64,000 bases of DNA from a delta proteobacterium MLS_D (GCA_002030015.1 LQBH01000046.1:1-64000), one strand, 5' to 3'; shown: positions 24,486 to 33,661, counted from the stretch's first letter. Program-made: numbers and translations. The notes: generated by a model not told the origin, from the letters alone.

Positions 24486-25246
24486 AGGCGCTGTACGACC
24501 TTGTCAAGTATTTGCGGCATGACGACCCCGGCTTTACCTTCGATAATGACGTGGGCCTTCGTATCATACGGGGTTTCCCCGATGTTGATTATGTCAAGCT
24601 TTGCTCCCGATTCCAGGGCGTACGACGGCATGTAGGCGGCCGGAGTCACCACCAGGGAAGAGCCGATGGAGATGAAGAGATCACACTGTTTCGAATGTTC
24701 GATTGCCGCGTTCAGCGTTTGAAAAGGAAGGGATTCGCCGAAAAAGATGACATCCGGTTTCAGGATGCCCCCGCATCGCTCGCACGTGGGTATTTCCACG
24801 TCCGTTTTCAACATTTCCATGATACGCTCGATTTCATAGCGCTTTCCGCAGTTCAGGCAGACAACCCACTGCATGTTTCCGTGAAGTTCAAACACGCGAT
24901 CAGGGCTGTTCCCTGCCCGCTGGTGCAGGTTGTCTATGTTCTGGGTGATGACGCAGTCCAGTTTTTCCAGTTCTTCGAGTTTCGCGATGGCATAATGGGC
25001 GGGATTTGGCTCCACCACACCGAAAAGTCCCCCCTCCCGCAACACCTGCCACTGTTTTTTTCTCGATGATTCGCTGGAGAGGAATTTCTGAATCGTGAAG
25101 TCGTCGGGATCAAAACGGGTCCAGATTCCGCCGGGACTCCTGAAATCAGGGATACCCGATTCGGTGCTGACGCCGGCGCCCGTAAATATAACGACCCGTT
25201 CAGCACTTACGATGTCCTCAGCTGCCGCGGTAATTTTTCGATCCAT
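24476..25246 (-). CDS. Sir2-family NAD-dependent protein deacylase (sirtuin)
   Basis: 256 residues from the ATG at 25246 (MDRKITAAAEDIVSAERVVI). Longer in-frame starts exist (25273, 25378), but family similarity begins after this one. Motifs: GAGVSTESGIPDFRSP (NAD loop), TQNIDNLHQRAG, catalytic His in FELHGNM, and zinc cysteines CLNC ... CERC. It removes acyl groups from lysines using NAD+. It heads a three-gene overlapping run with NRDE and NUDIX genes. A second, zinc-type deacetylase (HDAC-like) lies 4 kb away. Confidence 0.93.
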   Translation of the reverse strand: MDRKITAAAEDIVSAERVVIFTGAGVSTESGIPDFRSPGGIWTRFDPDDFTIQKFLSSESSRKKQWQVLREGGLFGVVEPNPAHYAIAKLEELEKLDCVITQNIDNLHQRAGNSPDRVFELHGNMQWVVCLNCGKRYEIERIMEMLKTDVEIPTCERCGGILKPDVIFFGESLPFQTLNAAIEHSKQCDLFISIGSSLVVTPAAYMPSYALESGAKLDIINIGETPYDTKAHVIIEGKAGVVMPQILDKVVQRLCV

Positions 25247-25531
25247 GTCGTTTTCGCCGGTCAATCTTTCCATTCTCCCGTGTGAGTTTATACTTTGTCC
25301 TATACCACCGGGCACGTTAAAGGGCAAGATTAGGGGTTCGTACAGTGACGACGCGACATAGCGATGGTCCCCGGCCATGATTCGAAAGTGTTTTTGATGA
25401 GTCTTGCTATTTATTGATAATCGGGGTAAAGTTCCGCCGGCGTGATTGCAGGGGATGCCGATACCGCTGGGCGGTGGTGACTGTTGCTGCTCGTGATCGC
25501 GGGCAAATTTTCACGGTGTGGAAGGAAACAG

Positions 25532-26191
25532 ATGATGGGGAATGTACGGATACTGATTGCCGATGACCATAAAATCGTTCGGGACGGTTTGCGGACACTG
25601 ATCGACAGCGAGGAGGGAATGGAAGTCGTCGCCGAGGCCGAGGACGGGCGAAGCGCCGTTCAACTGTCGGAGAAACTGTCGCCGGACGTGGTGATCATGG
25701 ACATCGCCATGCCGGACATGAACGGGATCGACGCCACCCGGCAGATACTCCGTTCAAATAATCGGACCAGGGTGATCGCCCTGTCCATGTATTCAGACCG
25801 GCGGTTTGTTTCGGGCATGCTTGAGGCGGGCGCCTCGGGATATCTGCTCAAGGATTGCGCATTCGAGGAACTGGTGCGGGCGATCCGTTCGGTGATGGCT
25901 GATCAGACCTATCTGAGTCCCACAATAGCCGGGATCGTCGTGAGCCGATATGTAGGAAGAGAATCGCAGGCGGACGGTACTGTCTTTACGAACTTGACGC
26001 AACGGGAACGGGAAGTTCTGCAGATTCTCGCCGAGGGCATGTCGACGAAAGAAATCGCCTATCACCTGGGCGTGAGTGTAAAAACCGTGGAGACACACCG
26101 GCGCAATATAATGGAAAAACTGAATATTCACAGTATATCGGAGCTGGTTAAATACGCGATACGCGAAGGTCTCACGTCTCTGGAAAAGTGA
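25532..26191 (+). CDS. NarL/FixJ-family response regulator (paralogue of the one at 40962)
   Basis: 219 residues from the ATG at 25532, which follows GGAAGGAAACAG. The receiver domain (1-120) has the acidic pair D11/D12, phospho-acceptor D57 (VIMDIAMPD) and the switch lysine in LKDCAF. The LuxR-type helix-turn-helix (about 150-215) contains LTQREREVLQILAEG and KTVETHRRNIMEKL. No kinase is adjacent, so it is an orphan here. It is closely related to the regulator at 40962-41609, sharing ADDHKIVRDGLRTLI and a 29-residue run around FVSGMLEAGASGYLLKDCAF, so both may answer to the PAS kinase at 38429. Confidence 0.93.
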   Translation: MMGNVRILIADDHKIVRDGLRTLIDSEEGMEVVAEAEDGRSAVQLSEKLSPDVVIMDIAMPDMNGIDATRQILRSNNRTRVIALSMYSDRRFVSGMLEAGASGYLLKDCAFEELVRAIRSVMADQTYLSPTIAGIVVSRYVGRESQADGTVFTNLTQREREVLQILAEGMSTKEIAYHLGVSVKTVETHRRNIMEKLNIHSISELVKYAIREGLTSLEK

Positions 26192-26361
26192 TCAACGCCG
26201 GGGCGTACGGCCGGACCTCAAGGAAGCTCAGGGAATTGCCTATATTCTCAACCGATTCCTTGGATGGTCTGAGACATCAGGAATTGATAAATCAGGTTAA
26301 TTCCTATAGTTTTTATAATAGTAATATATTAAAATGATTAGACCTGCCGGTCATTTTTCCC

Positions 26362-26473
26362 TTGACACAAAAAGCGTAGTCCTGTTATAGAGCCTGCCGT
26401 TATCGGGATCGGGGACCCTAACACCCCATTTTGAGAACTTTCTGCCTCACAAACAGACCGATTGGAAAGTTCT
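26362..26473 (+). promoter_or_regulatory. Promoter and leader hairpin ahead of the liv/CoA-transferase operon
   Basis: TTGACA (26362-26367) and TATAGA (26386-26391) with an 18-bp spacer are a good sigma-70 promoter, about 280 bp before livH. In the leader, AGAACTTTC (26433-26441) and GAAAGTTCT (26465-26473) are perfect 9-bp arms of a stem-loop. The rest of the 26192-26672 gap holds no gene I can support, and the long leader may carry regulation. No terminator with a T-run follows the hairpin. Confidence 0.6.
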
Positions 26474-26672
26474 TTCAACAGCGGCAACGGGAGTTGACCG
26501 TGATCCTTCACTTCGTTGTATCAAAAAACAATGATGAAAACGTGGGGGCGGCGTTGCCGCATACGACCGTCCGCGCCCGGGGCGCTTCGGTCTGTCTTCA
26601 GGGGAATGGAAGGCGGCACACCCGTGCCAATGTCTCAATCAGAGAAAACCTCCAGAAAGGAGTTGAGACTTA

Positions 26673-27548
26673 ATGTTAGACACAGTTTTTTTTATTCTCA
26701 TTTTCGGTTTTGTCATGGGGGCGATATATCTGCTCATCGCTCTGGGGTTTTCCCTGATCTGCGGTGTCCTGAGAATCTTCCATCTCGGATACGCCTATCT
26801 CTTCCCCCTCACCGTGTACGGAACCTGGTTTTTCATGCGGGAATTCGGATTCGGTCTCGTTCCTGCCATCATTGGAATGGTCCTTCTGCAATTCGCCGTG
26901 TCCCTGTTAATTTACAAGGTTATGATCAAGACGACTCTTGACGATGAAATGACGATGCTCGGCGGGTTGCTCCTGGTCGCCCTTATCGTCGGGGAACTTG
27001 CTTCCTGGCGGTATCCCATTCAGGAGGGGGTATACCTCAATACCACGCTGATAGACGGGATCTATATCTTCGGATCGGCTGTCATTTCCAAGCAGCTTGT
27101 CTTCTCGGCAATCATTGCCCTGATTATGACGGGTCTGTTCGCCCTGTTTTTCGTCAAGACGAAAACAGGACTTGCCATCCGGGCGCTGTCGCAGGACATT
27201 CTCAGTTCCCAGGTGGTCGGCCTGAACATTGAAAAGCTGTATACTCTGGTTATGCTCATCGTTCTTCTGCCGGTAATCGCGGCAATGCTGCTCGTCGCCC
27301 CGGTCTGGGCCGTTGACCCGATGAGCGGCTGGCAGTACATGACGACGGCTATTCTGATCGCCGTTCTCGGCGGTCTCGGCAATATCCGGGGAACGATCAT
27401 CGCCAGTTTTCTCATCGGTATAACTCACGCCATCATGTGTTTTGTCGTAGGCGAACCCCGGTTCATGAACGTATCCGCCATGGTGCTGGTCATGGCGATT
27501 CTGATTGTTCGACCCCAAGGTATCATGAGGAGTGAATCGATATGGTAG
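26673..27548 (+). CDS. livH: Branched-chain amino acid-type ABC transporter permease (LivH family)
   Basis: A 291-residue inner-membrane permease with about eight hydrophobic segments and the LivH landmarks GAIYLLIALGFSLICGVLRI near the start and the EAA-like loop ALSQDILSSQVVGLN. With LivM it forms the channel of a Liv-type importer. The start is preceded by GAAAGGAG. It overlaps livM by 7 bp. Liv-type systems in anaerobes also import amides, urea, aromatic acids and other carboxylates, so the substrate cannot be named; the co-transcribed CoA-transferases suggest an organic acid. Confidence 0.9.
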   Translation: MLDTVFFILIFGFVMGAIYLLIALGFSLICGVLRIFHLGYAYLFPLTVYGTWFFMREFGFGLVPAIIGMVLLQFAVSLLIYKVMIKTTLDDEMTMLGGLLLVALIVGELASWRYPIQEGVYLNTTLIDGIYIFGSAVISKQLVFSAIIALIMTGLFALFFVKTKTGLAIRALSQDILSSQVVGLNIEKLYTLVMLIVLLPVIAAMLLVAPVWAVDPMSGWQYMTTAILIAVLGGLGNIRGTIIASFLIGITHAIMCFVVGEPRFMNVSAMVLVMAILIVRPQGIMRSESIW

Positions 27549-28588
27549 ATATTGAAGTCAAAAGAGATCGTCTTTGCATCCGCTACAAAAATAAAAAATG
27601 GGACTGGATGATCGAGCCCCGCTACTGGCGGAACAGCATTTTGTGGACGGCGGCGCTTCTGTTGTTCCCGCTGGTTTCCTACTTTTTGTATCCGGGCCTT
27701 GTCAACACCATGGTGACAGCCAACATCTACACCTGTATCGCCATTCCTCTGGCGCTGATGACGGTGGGCACAGGCAGAATCAATTTCGGTCCCAACTTTT
27801 ATCTCGGCGTCGGCGGGTACACGGCCGCACTTCTCAGCATTCACCTGGGAATGAACCCGCTTTTGACCCTGCCTTTTGCCATCATTATGACGGTCTTCAT
27901 GGCCGTTATTTTCAGCCCGCTGGTCATTATGGCCCGTGGTCTCTATTACGTGCTGTTGTCACTGCTCCTGCCCCTGGTGTTTCTCGAGGTCACCATGATT
28001 TATTCGAATATATTCAAGGGTGACGTGGGACTCTTCGGAATAGAGCACCTTTTCAGATTCGAAAGTTCGAGTATCAACTTTATGGTTGCCGCTTACTTTT
28101 CGGCCATTCTCATGCTGATATTCCTGGTGGTTGCAAACAAAGTCCTTAAGTCCCGGTACGGCCTTCTCATGGCAGCCATCAACGATGACGAGGACGTTGC
28201 CCGCGGCATCGGCGTGAACATCAACAAGGTCAAGATAATATCCTTCGTCGGCGCCGCCGGCATGATCGGCATCGTGGGCTGGTTTATCGCCCATTACTAC
28301 GGAACTTTCGCCGGGATAACCTACCTGCCTCTCACCTTCATGCTGAAGGTGCTCCTGGTCTTCCTGATCGGCGGTCGTGCCCAGGTGTTCGGCTGCGTTG
28401 TCGGCGGTTATTTTGTTTCGTTCCTGGAGATGATTCTCATCAGGACCACGGGAGAATTTTCAGCGGTGCTCTTCCCGATCATTCTGCTGGTTCTCCTCTT
28501 CACGCTGCCGCGGGGCGAGGGGCTCTTCGGTCTGTATCGCAGGCGGCGCTACCGGGAATACATGGCTCAGACTCACGTGAGGAGGTAG
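27542..28588 (+). CDS. livM: Branched-chain amino acid-type ABC transporter permease (LivM family)
   Basis: A 348-residue second permease, with about nine or ten hydrophobic segments and the conserved cytoplasmic loop MAAINDDEDVARGIGVNINK that docks the ATPases. A soluble N-terminal stretch of about 30 residues (including DWMIEPRYWRN) precedes the first membrane helix. It overlaps livH and is followed 4 bp later by livG. Confidence 0.9.
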   Translation: MVDIEVKRDRLCIRYKNKKWDWMIEPRYWRNSILWTAALLLFPLVSYFLYPGLVNTMVTANIYTCIAIPLALMTVGTGRINFGPNFYLGVGGYTAALLSIHLGMNPLLTLPFAIIMTVFMAVIFSPLVIMARGLYYVLLSLLLPLVFLEVTMIYSNIFKGDVGLFGIEHLFRFESSSINFMVAAYFSAILMLIFLVVANKVLKSRYGLLMAAINDDEDVARGIGVNINKVKIISFVGAAGMIGIVGWFIAHYYGTFAGITYLPLTFMLKVLLVFLIGGRAQVFGCVVGGYFVSFLEMILIRTTGEFSAVLFPIILLVLLFTLPRGEGLFGLYRRRRYREYMAQTHVRR

Positions 28589-28592
28589 GAAC

Positions 28593-29339
28593 ATGTCAGC
28601 AATATTAGAAGTGCAGAATCTTACCAAGCGGTTCGGCGGCCTGACCGCCGTCGACAGGTTGAATTTTTCCATAGAAACCGGCGAAACGCTGGGATTCATA
28701 GGGCCGAACGGCGCCGGTAAATCGACGGTGGTGAATCTTCTGAGCGGGTATCTTCCCGCGGACGAAGGCCGGATAACCTTTGACGGCAACGACATCACCA
28801 ATAAAAAAGCGCATGAGCGGGCCCATCTGGGTATAGCGAGAACCTACCAGATACCGCGGCCCTTTCCGGAGATGTCGGCGTTTATGAGCGTAACGGCGGC
28901 AGTCATCGCAGGCAAGCAAAGGCTTAACCAGAGTTTTGAAGACGCCGGCGGCGAATCGACACATTATCTTGAGTTCGTCGGGCTTTTCAGTAAGCGGAAC
29001 ATTCTGGCCCGTGACCTGACATTCTATGAGCTCCGCATGCTTGAACTGGCCAGGGCCCTGGCAACGACACCGAAACTGCTCTTCCTGGACGAGGTCATGG
29101 CGGGACTCAATCCGGGGGAGGCCACGAGGGCCGTCGATATGGTGGTCCGGGCGAAAGAACAGTTTGCCTTGACTGTTTTCTGGATTGAACATGTCATGGC
29201 GGTTCTGATCGAGGCGGCTGACCGGATCATCGCGATTCATTACGGCCAGAAACTCGCCGAGGGGACCCCCGAAGAGGTTGTCAACAATGACACGGTCATC
29301 GAGGCTTACTTAGGGAAAGGGTGGAAGAAATATGCTTGA
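28593..29339 (+). CDS. livG: Liv-type ABC transporter ATPase (LivG family), degenerate signature motif
   Basis: A 248-residue ATPase with Walker A GPNGAGKST, Q-loop (ARTYQIPRPFPEM) and Walker B LLFLDEVMAGLNP followed by the EH of the H-loop (WIEHVM). The ABC signature, usually LPYGQQR in LivG and LSGGQ in general, here reads LTFYELR, without the glycine. The partner LivF keeps LSGGEQQ, so the transporter would have one normal and one altered ATP site. It overlaps livF by 8 bp. Confidence 0.9.
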   Translation: MSAILEVQNLTKRFGGLTAVDRLNFSIETGETLGFIGPNGAGKSTVVNLLSGYLPADEGRITFDGNDITNKKAHERAHLGIARTYQIPRPFPEMSAFMSVTAAVIAGKQRLNQSFEDAGGESTHYLEFVGLFSKRNILARDLTFYELRMLELARALATTPKLLFLDEVMAGLNPGEATRAVDMVVRAKEQFALTVFWIEHVMAVLIEAADRIIAIHYGQKLAEGTPEEVVNNDTVIEAYLGKGWKKYA

Positions 29340-30036
29340 GGTACGAAATCTCTGCGCATCCTACGGACTCATAGCCGTACTGCACAATGTAAGTTTTAAG
29401 GTTAATCCCGACGAGATCGTGACGCTGCTGGGATCGAACGGCGCCGGGAAAAGCACTATTCTGAACACGGTCCAGGGTGTTATAAAACCCACGTCGGGAA
29501 CGGTCGTCTTTCAGGGGAAGGACATCACGGGATGGCCTACCCACAAGACAGTGGAAGAGGGCGTTATTCACATTCCCGAGGGACACCGGGTGTTCCCTTA
29601 TCTTTCCGTGAAAGAGAACCTTCTTATCGGCGCCTATCCAGGTGATTCCTGGAATAACAGGAAAGACAACATGGAATGGGTGATGTCCATTTTCCCGAAA
29701 CTTAAGGAGCGCCAGAACCAGGAATCACGGCTCCTCAGCGGGGGTGAGCAGCAGATGTTGACCATTGCACGGGGATTGATGACAAAGCCCAAGTTCATCA
29801 TGGTCGATGAACCGTCTGTGGGTCTCGCACCGGTCATTGTGGACGCCGTTTTTGAATCACTGGCCAAGCTTCGGGATCAGGGCATTACCATTCTGCTTCC
29901 CGAGCAGAATGCTCTCAGGGCATTGCAGCTGGCCGACCGGGGGTACATTATCCAGGACGGCAAGGTTGTCCTTGAGGGAAAATCTGAAGAGCTCATGAAG
30001 AGCGCAATAGTGAAAAAGGCATACCTGGGAGGCTAA
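29332..30036 (+). CDS. livF: Liv-type ABC transporter ATPase (LivF family)
   Basis: A 234-residue ATPase with Walker A GSNGAGKST, signature LLSGGEQQML and Walker B FIMVDEPSVGLAP. Asn replaces the H-loop His (PEQNALRAL), as is usual in LivF. It forms the ATPase pair with LivG. The gene ends 3 bp before the first CoA-transferase, firmly linking transporter and enzymes in one transcript. No gene for a periplasmic binding protein (LivK) is present in the operon. Confidence 0.92.
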   Translation: MLEVRNLCASYGLIAVLHNVSFKVNPDEIVTLLGSNGAGKSTILNTVQGVIKPTSGTVVFQGKDITGWPTHKTVEEGVIHIPEGHRVFPYLSVKENLLIGAYPGDSWNNRKDNMEWVMSIFPKLKERQNQESRLLSGGEQQMLTIARGLMTKPKFIMVDEPSVGLAPVIVDAVFESLAKLRDQGITILLPEQNALRALQLADRGYIIQDGKVVLEGKSEELMKSAIVKKAYLGG

Positions 30037-30039
30037 CGC

Positions 30040-31395
30040 ATGAAAGATTTTTTTTCGTATACCTCGGAGCTGTTCGATCCTTCCCGAGTTAAAGATAAGC
30101 CGGAAGTTCTCAAGGGCATCAGGGTGATCGATTTTACGCACGTTATTTTCGGTCCAACGGCATCCCGCGTACTGGGCACTTACGGAGCGGAAGTCATCAA
30201 GCTCGAACTTCCGTTTTACGGCGATCTCTGGCGGCCCGCCACGTACTGGGGGCGGTACTGGAAGCATTCGAATCCGATATGGCATTACGTCACTCAAAAC
30301 AAGTACTTTGTGTCGATCGACCTGAAGTTGCCCGAGGCGAAGGATATTGTTTACCGGTTGGCGAAAGACGCCGATATCGTGCTCGAAAATTTTGCGCCGG
30401 GAACGGCGGAGGCCTGGGGAGTCGGATACACGAGCATCAGCAAGATAAACCCCAATATTATCTACCTGAGCTGTTCCACCTACGGCCAGTACGGACCCAT
30501 GCGGTATTTCCCCGGATGGGATCTGCTTGCCCAGGCGGCGAGCGGCGTGCTCTCCCTGAACGGATTTCCCGGAACGGACCGGTACTTCAAACTTCCTGAT
30601 TACCTGGGCGACTTCTTTCCGGGCAATCTGGGATCTATGGCATTGCTCATGGCGCTTTATTACCGCAACAAAACCGGCAAAGGCCAGTACATCGATCTTT
30701 CCCAGACGGATTCAATGATGCGGGCCCTGCCTCACTTCACCTATCACAGCATAACAGGTGAAGCGCTGGGTCGGGTCGGGCACACGGACCCGGCGATGGT
30801 GGCCGCGTCGATTTTTAAAACCCGCGACGCGCGGTTCGTCGGTGTCGCCTGCGCCACGGAAAAACAGTTCGAAGGTCTTTGCGACGCCATGGACAAGAAG
30901 GACCTGTTGCAGGATAAGCGGTTCAGCGATTATCTTCACGCGTTGCAGGAGAAGAATGCCGAGGACCTTCGGTCAATCGTGACAGATTGGGTAAAAACGA
31001 TGGATTGCGATGATATAGTCCGCCTTGCCAATGAAAAGGGATTTGCCGCCGCGGAAGTCATGGACGACAAGATGGTGTGCGAAGATCCCTGGCGGAGAGA
31101 ACGGGGAAGCGTTATCCTTTTCAATGACGAAATGTATGGTGAGCTGGCGATGGCGGGTCCTTCGGCGATGCTGAGTAAAACGCCCGCGCGGACAAAGTGG
31201 ATTGCCAGGCCGCTTGGCTATCACAACAGGTACGTGTTGAAGAAATTTCTCGGTCTTTCCGAGGAAGAGCTCGACACCCTGCAGGCTAAAAAGGTTGTCG
31301 GCACATTTGACGACAAACCCGGCTTGAAGCCGCCCATATATTACGATCTCGAGAAGGATCCCCTTTACAATTACGGCAGGGAGGTCGCGAAATGA
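30040..31395 (+). CDS. Class III (CaiB/BaiF) CoA-transferase, catalytic-type subunit
   Basis: A 451-residue CaiB/BaiF-family protein that moves CoA between carboxylic acids. Landmarks: GIRVIDFTHVIFGPTASRVL (26-45), GAEVIKLE, VLENFAPGTAEAWG and TGKGQYIDLS. The aspartate expected to form the acyl-anhydride is D191 in YLGDFFPG. It overlaps the second CoA-transferase gene by 4 bp. Paired genes of this kind (for example BbsE/BbsF) form heteromeric transferases, with one subunit carrying the active aspartate. Following livHMGF, it probably activates the imported acid by taking CoA from a succinyl-CoA-like donor; both substrates are unknown. Confidence 0.9.
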   Translation: MKDFFSYTSELFDPSRVKDKPEVLKGIRVIDFTHVIFGPTASRVLGTYGAEVIKLELPFYGDLWRPATYWGRYWKHSNPIWHYVTQNKYFVSIDLKLPEAKDIVYRLAKDADIVLENFAPGTAEAWGVGYTSISKINPNIIYLSCSTYGQYGPMRYFPGWDLLAQAASGVLSLNGFPGTDRYFKLPDYLGDFFPGNLGSMALLMALYYRNKTGKGQYIDLSQTDSMMRALPHFTYHSITGEALGRVGHTDPAMVAASIFKTRDARFVGVACATEKQFEGLCDAMDKKDLLQDKRFSDYLHALQEKNAEDLRSIVTDWVKTMDCDDIVRLANEKGFAAAEVMDDKMVCEDPWRRERGSVILFNDEMYGELAMAGPSAMLSKTPARTKWIARPLGYHNRYVLKKFLGLSEEELDTLQAKKVVGTFDDKPGLKPPIYYDLEKDPLYNYGREVAK

Positions 31396-32732
31396 GCCTG
31401 TTCAAAAAAAAGAGTAAAGAAAAGATATATACAAGATATTCAGGTCAGGCGAATGTGCACGCCTGGAGAGGGGTCGTGGAAAAGTTGTCGAATCCTGAAG
31501 GGACTCCCGACGTTCTCGATGATATTCTGGTGCTTGACGTCAGCTATGGGAATTTTTCAGGGATTATCGCGGCCAGTCTGTTCGCCGAATTCGGGGCGGA
31601 GGTTATAAAAATAGAACCGCCTGAGGGCGATCCCTGTCGCAAAATGACTCCCTACGGAAGAAACGTAAAAGGTGTGGGTATTCCCTTTATTTTTGAAGGG
31701 CGGAACAAGCGTTATATGACGCTGGACCTTCAAAATAATCCGGATGACCGGGAGACATTCGCAAAACTCGCCAAAAAGGCGGCGGTTGTCATCGAGACCT
31801 TTCCGGCCGGTGACATGGATTCCTGGGGTATCGGATACCGGCAGCTCTCGGAAGAGAACCCGGGGTTGGTTTATATCGCTGTTACACCATATGGCCAGTA
31901 TACGATAAAGGCCGAGGAATTCCGAACATTTCCCGATACCGATATCACCACACAGACCGGCTCGGGTCTTTCGGCGCAGATCGGAGATTTGCCCAGCGAA
32001 CCGGAGCCGTACAACTGGCCGCTCAAGGCCGGCATGTGGATGGGGTGGTACATATCAGGCCTCAGCGCCGCTCTCGGCGGAACGGTAGCCCTCATGTACC
32101 GTCAGCAGACCGGCGAAGGCCAGATGATCGACGTCGCCGGCATGGACGCCTACGCGTCCATGACGGGATTTCCGCCCTCTATCGGATACACCTGGGAGAA
32201 TTCACGGCCGCGTATCGGCGTCCTCGATTTTATTCTCTATCCCTACGGACACTGGAAATGTAAGGACGGCCTGGTGGCAATAGCGGCGCCGCGGGACCAC
32301 GATTTCCGCGCCCTGCTCAAGATAATTCACCGGTGGGATCTTGAAGATGACTATCGGTTCACTCCGGACAGGATTCCCGATATTATCGAACAGGCCATGT
32401 ACCTGCACCGCGAGATCGAGAAGGAAACCATGAAGGAGAACGCCGACGAGTTGACGAAGAAGGCGCTCGCTTACTCTTTCAAAGCCGCCCGATCGAAGTG
32501 GCGGGGCGGCGGCGTGCCCATCGTCATGCGGGTCATGACTCCCGAGATGGCGCGACAGCAGAAACAGTGGGAGATTCGTAAATCCTTCCAGGAAGTGACC
32601 GACGAGACACTGGGGAAGTTTACGATTACCAGCGGTTTTGCGAAGATGACCGAGTCGCCGCCGAAGGTGAAGTGGATTTCCTGCGACATCGGTAAGGATA
32701 ACGCCTACGTAACTGAGAAGTACCTTTCCTGA
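31392..32732 (+). CDS. Class III (CaiB/BaiF) CoA-transferase, partner subunit lacking the catalytic Asp
   Basis: A 446-residue second CaiB/BaiF protein, with LVLDVSYGNFSG, GAEVIKIEPPEGD, VVIETFPAGDMDSWG and TGEGQMIDVAG. At the place where the partner has D191, counting back from the shared TG(K/E)GQ motif, this protein has tryptophan (MGWYISGL), and no aspartate lies nearby. That fits a structural or substrate-binding partner in a heteromeric transferase. It ends the operon; a hairpin terminator follows 37 bp later. Confidence 0.88.
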   Translation: MSLFKKKSKEKIYTRYSGQANVHAWRGVVEKLSNPEGTPDVLDDILVLDVSYGNFSGIIAASLFAEFGAEVIKIEPPEGDPCRKMTPYGRNVKGVGIPFIFEGRNKRYMTLDLQNNPDDRETFAKLAKKAAVVIETFPAGDMDSWGIGYRQLSEENPGLVYIAVTPYGQYTIKAEEFRTFPDTDITTQTGSGLSAQIGDLPSEPEPYNWPLKAGMWMGWYISGLSAALGGTVALMYRQQTGEGQMIDVAGMDAYASMTGFPPSIGYTWENSRPRIGVLDFILYPYGHWKCKDGLVAIAAPRDHDFRALLKIIHRWDLEDDYRFTPDRIPDIIEQAMYLHREIEKETMKENADELTKKALAYSFKAARSKWRGGGVPIVMRVMTPEMARQQKQWEIRKSFQEVTDETLGKFTITSGFAKMTESPPKVKWISCDIGKDNAYVTEKYLS

Positions 32733-32768
32733 TCGCGGGCGAGTAGGGGAAGCTCAAGTACACAAGAT

Positions 32769-32800
32769 GAATGCCGGTCCGGCAGGGCCGGCATTCATTT
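32769..32800. terminator. Hairpin terminator after the CoA-transferase operon
   Basis: GAATGCCGGTCC-GGCA-GGGCCGGCATTC (32769-32796) is a near-perfect stem with one internal mismatch, followed by ATTTATT. It lies between the convergent CoA-transferase (plus) and peptidase (minus) genes and could serve both. Confidence 0.75.
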
Positions 32801-32827
32801 ATTGTGGCGTCGGGTGAATCGTTGCCA

Positions 32828-33661
32828 TCATGGTTGCTTCCATTCCGCCGGATTCATGCCATAGTATTTCATCAACTGCCCGTACAAATCGGGAGCGCCT
32901 TTGAGCAGGCGTCGGGGGACCTGAAAGAAGGTTTCCGTTGCAACGGCGAAAAATTCCGCCGGATCCGAGGCGCCGTAGTCATCAAGCGGGCTGTTGCGAC
33001 GTGCCACCCGGTCGTTCCGGATTTTCTGAAATTCCCGACGGAAAACCGATTGCCATGACTCGTAACTGCACGCGTCGCGTAAAATCGGTATTCCGTCGGC
33101 GGCTCCGTTTTCCTCGTCGAGCTGATGGGCGAACTCGTGAAGTACCACGTTGTAGCCTCGCCGAAGGGTTTTTGATTCCTTCCTGACGTCCCGCCATGAA
33201 AGAACAACGGTTCCTTCCCGCCAGGATTCGCCCGATTGAACACCGGTTGTCTCAACGTAAAGGTTGCCGTCGAGAGAAATGTATGCGGGGGCGATATAGG
33301 CATCTGGATAAACGAGGATCGACGACAACCCGGAATAAACAGTTTCATCGGGTTGGTTCAGGACAAGAAGGCAGGCCTGGGCGGCGATGACCACTTTTAT
33401 CTCATCGGTGACGACAAGTCCCCCGCATCCTTCGAAATGTTTTTCATCGATGAAGAGCAGTATTTTACTGCGGAGAATATTTTTGAGGTCTTCGGGAAGA
33501 ATCCGGTAAAGGACGACGCTTTTTTCGAGAACGGCATTCCATTCGGCGGGAAAGGGGCGGGAACGGACGCGCTCCCGCCGCCGCCGTAATCGGCGCCTTC
33601 TCAAAGCATACAGGGTTCCCCAGAGTGCGAGGAAAACGAAAACAACCGCCCAGAATGTCAT
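32828..33661 (-). CDS. mtfA: MtfA-like zinc metallopeptidase (M90 family)
   Basis: 277 residues. An N-terminal membrane segment (about 2-20) is followed by an Arg-rich stretch (21-35), then the peptidase domain with HEFAH at 175-179 and a downstream glutamate in DPAEFFAVATETFF. The segments LDEENGAADG and MNPAEW near the end are also typical. MtfA in E. coli binds the repressor Mlc and has aminopeptidase activity; the role in this organism is not known. The first N-terminal helix is a predicted anchor, which E. coli MtfA lacks. Confidence 0.92.
   Translation of the reverse strand: MTFWAVVFVFLALWGTLYALRRRRLRRRRERVRSRPFPAEWNAVLEKSVVLYRILPEDLKNILRSKILLFIDEKHFEGCGGLVVTDEIKVVIAAQACLLVLNQPDETVYSGLSSILVYPDAYIAPAYISLDGNLYVETTGVQSGESWREGTVVLSWRDVRKESKTLRRGYNVVLHEFAHQLDEENGAADGIPILRDACSYESWQSVFRREFQKIRNDRVARRNSPLDDYGASDPAEFFAVATETFFQVPRRLLKGAPDLYGQLMKYYGMNPAEWKQP

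Noticed and set aside
30040-32732. Naming the CoA-transferase pair as benzylsuccinate CoA-transferase
   Set aside because: The two-gene layout and the single active Asp fit BbsE/BbsF-like enzymes, but no benzylsuccinate genes are nearby and the substrate pocket cannot be judged from sequence alone.
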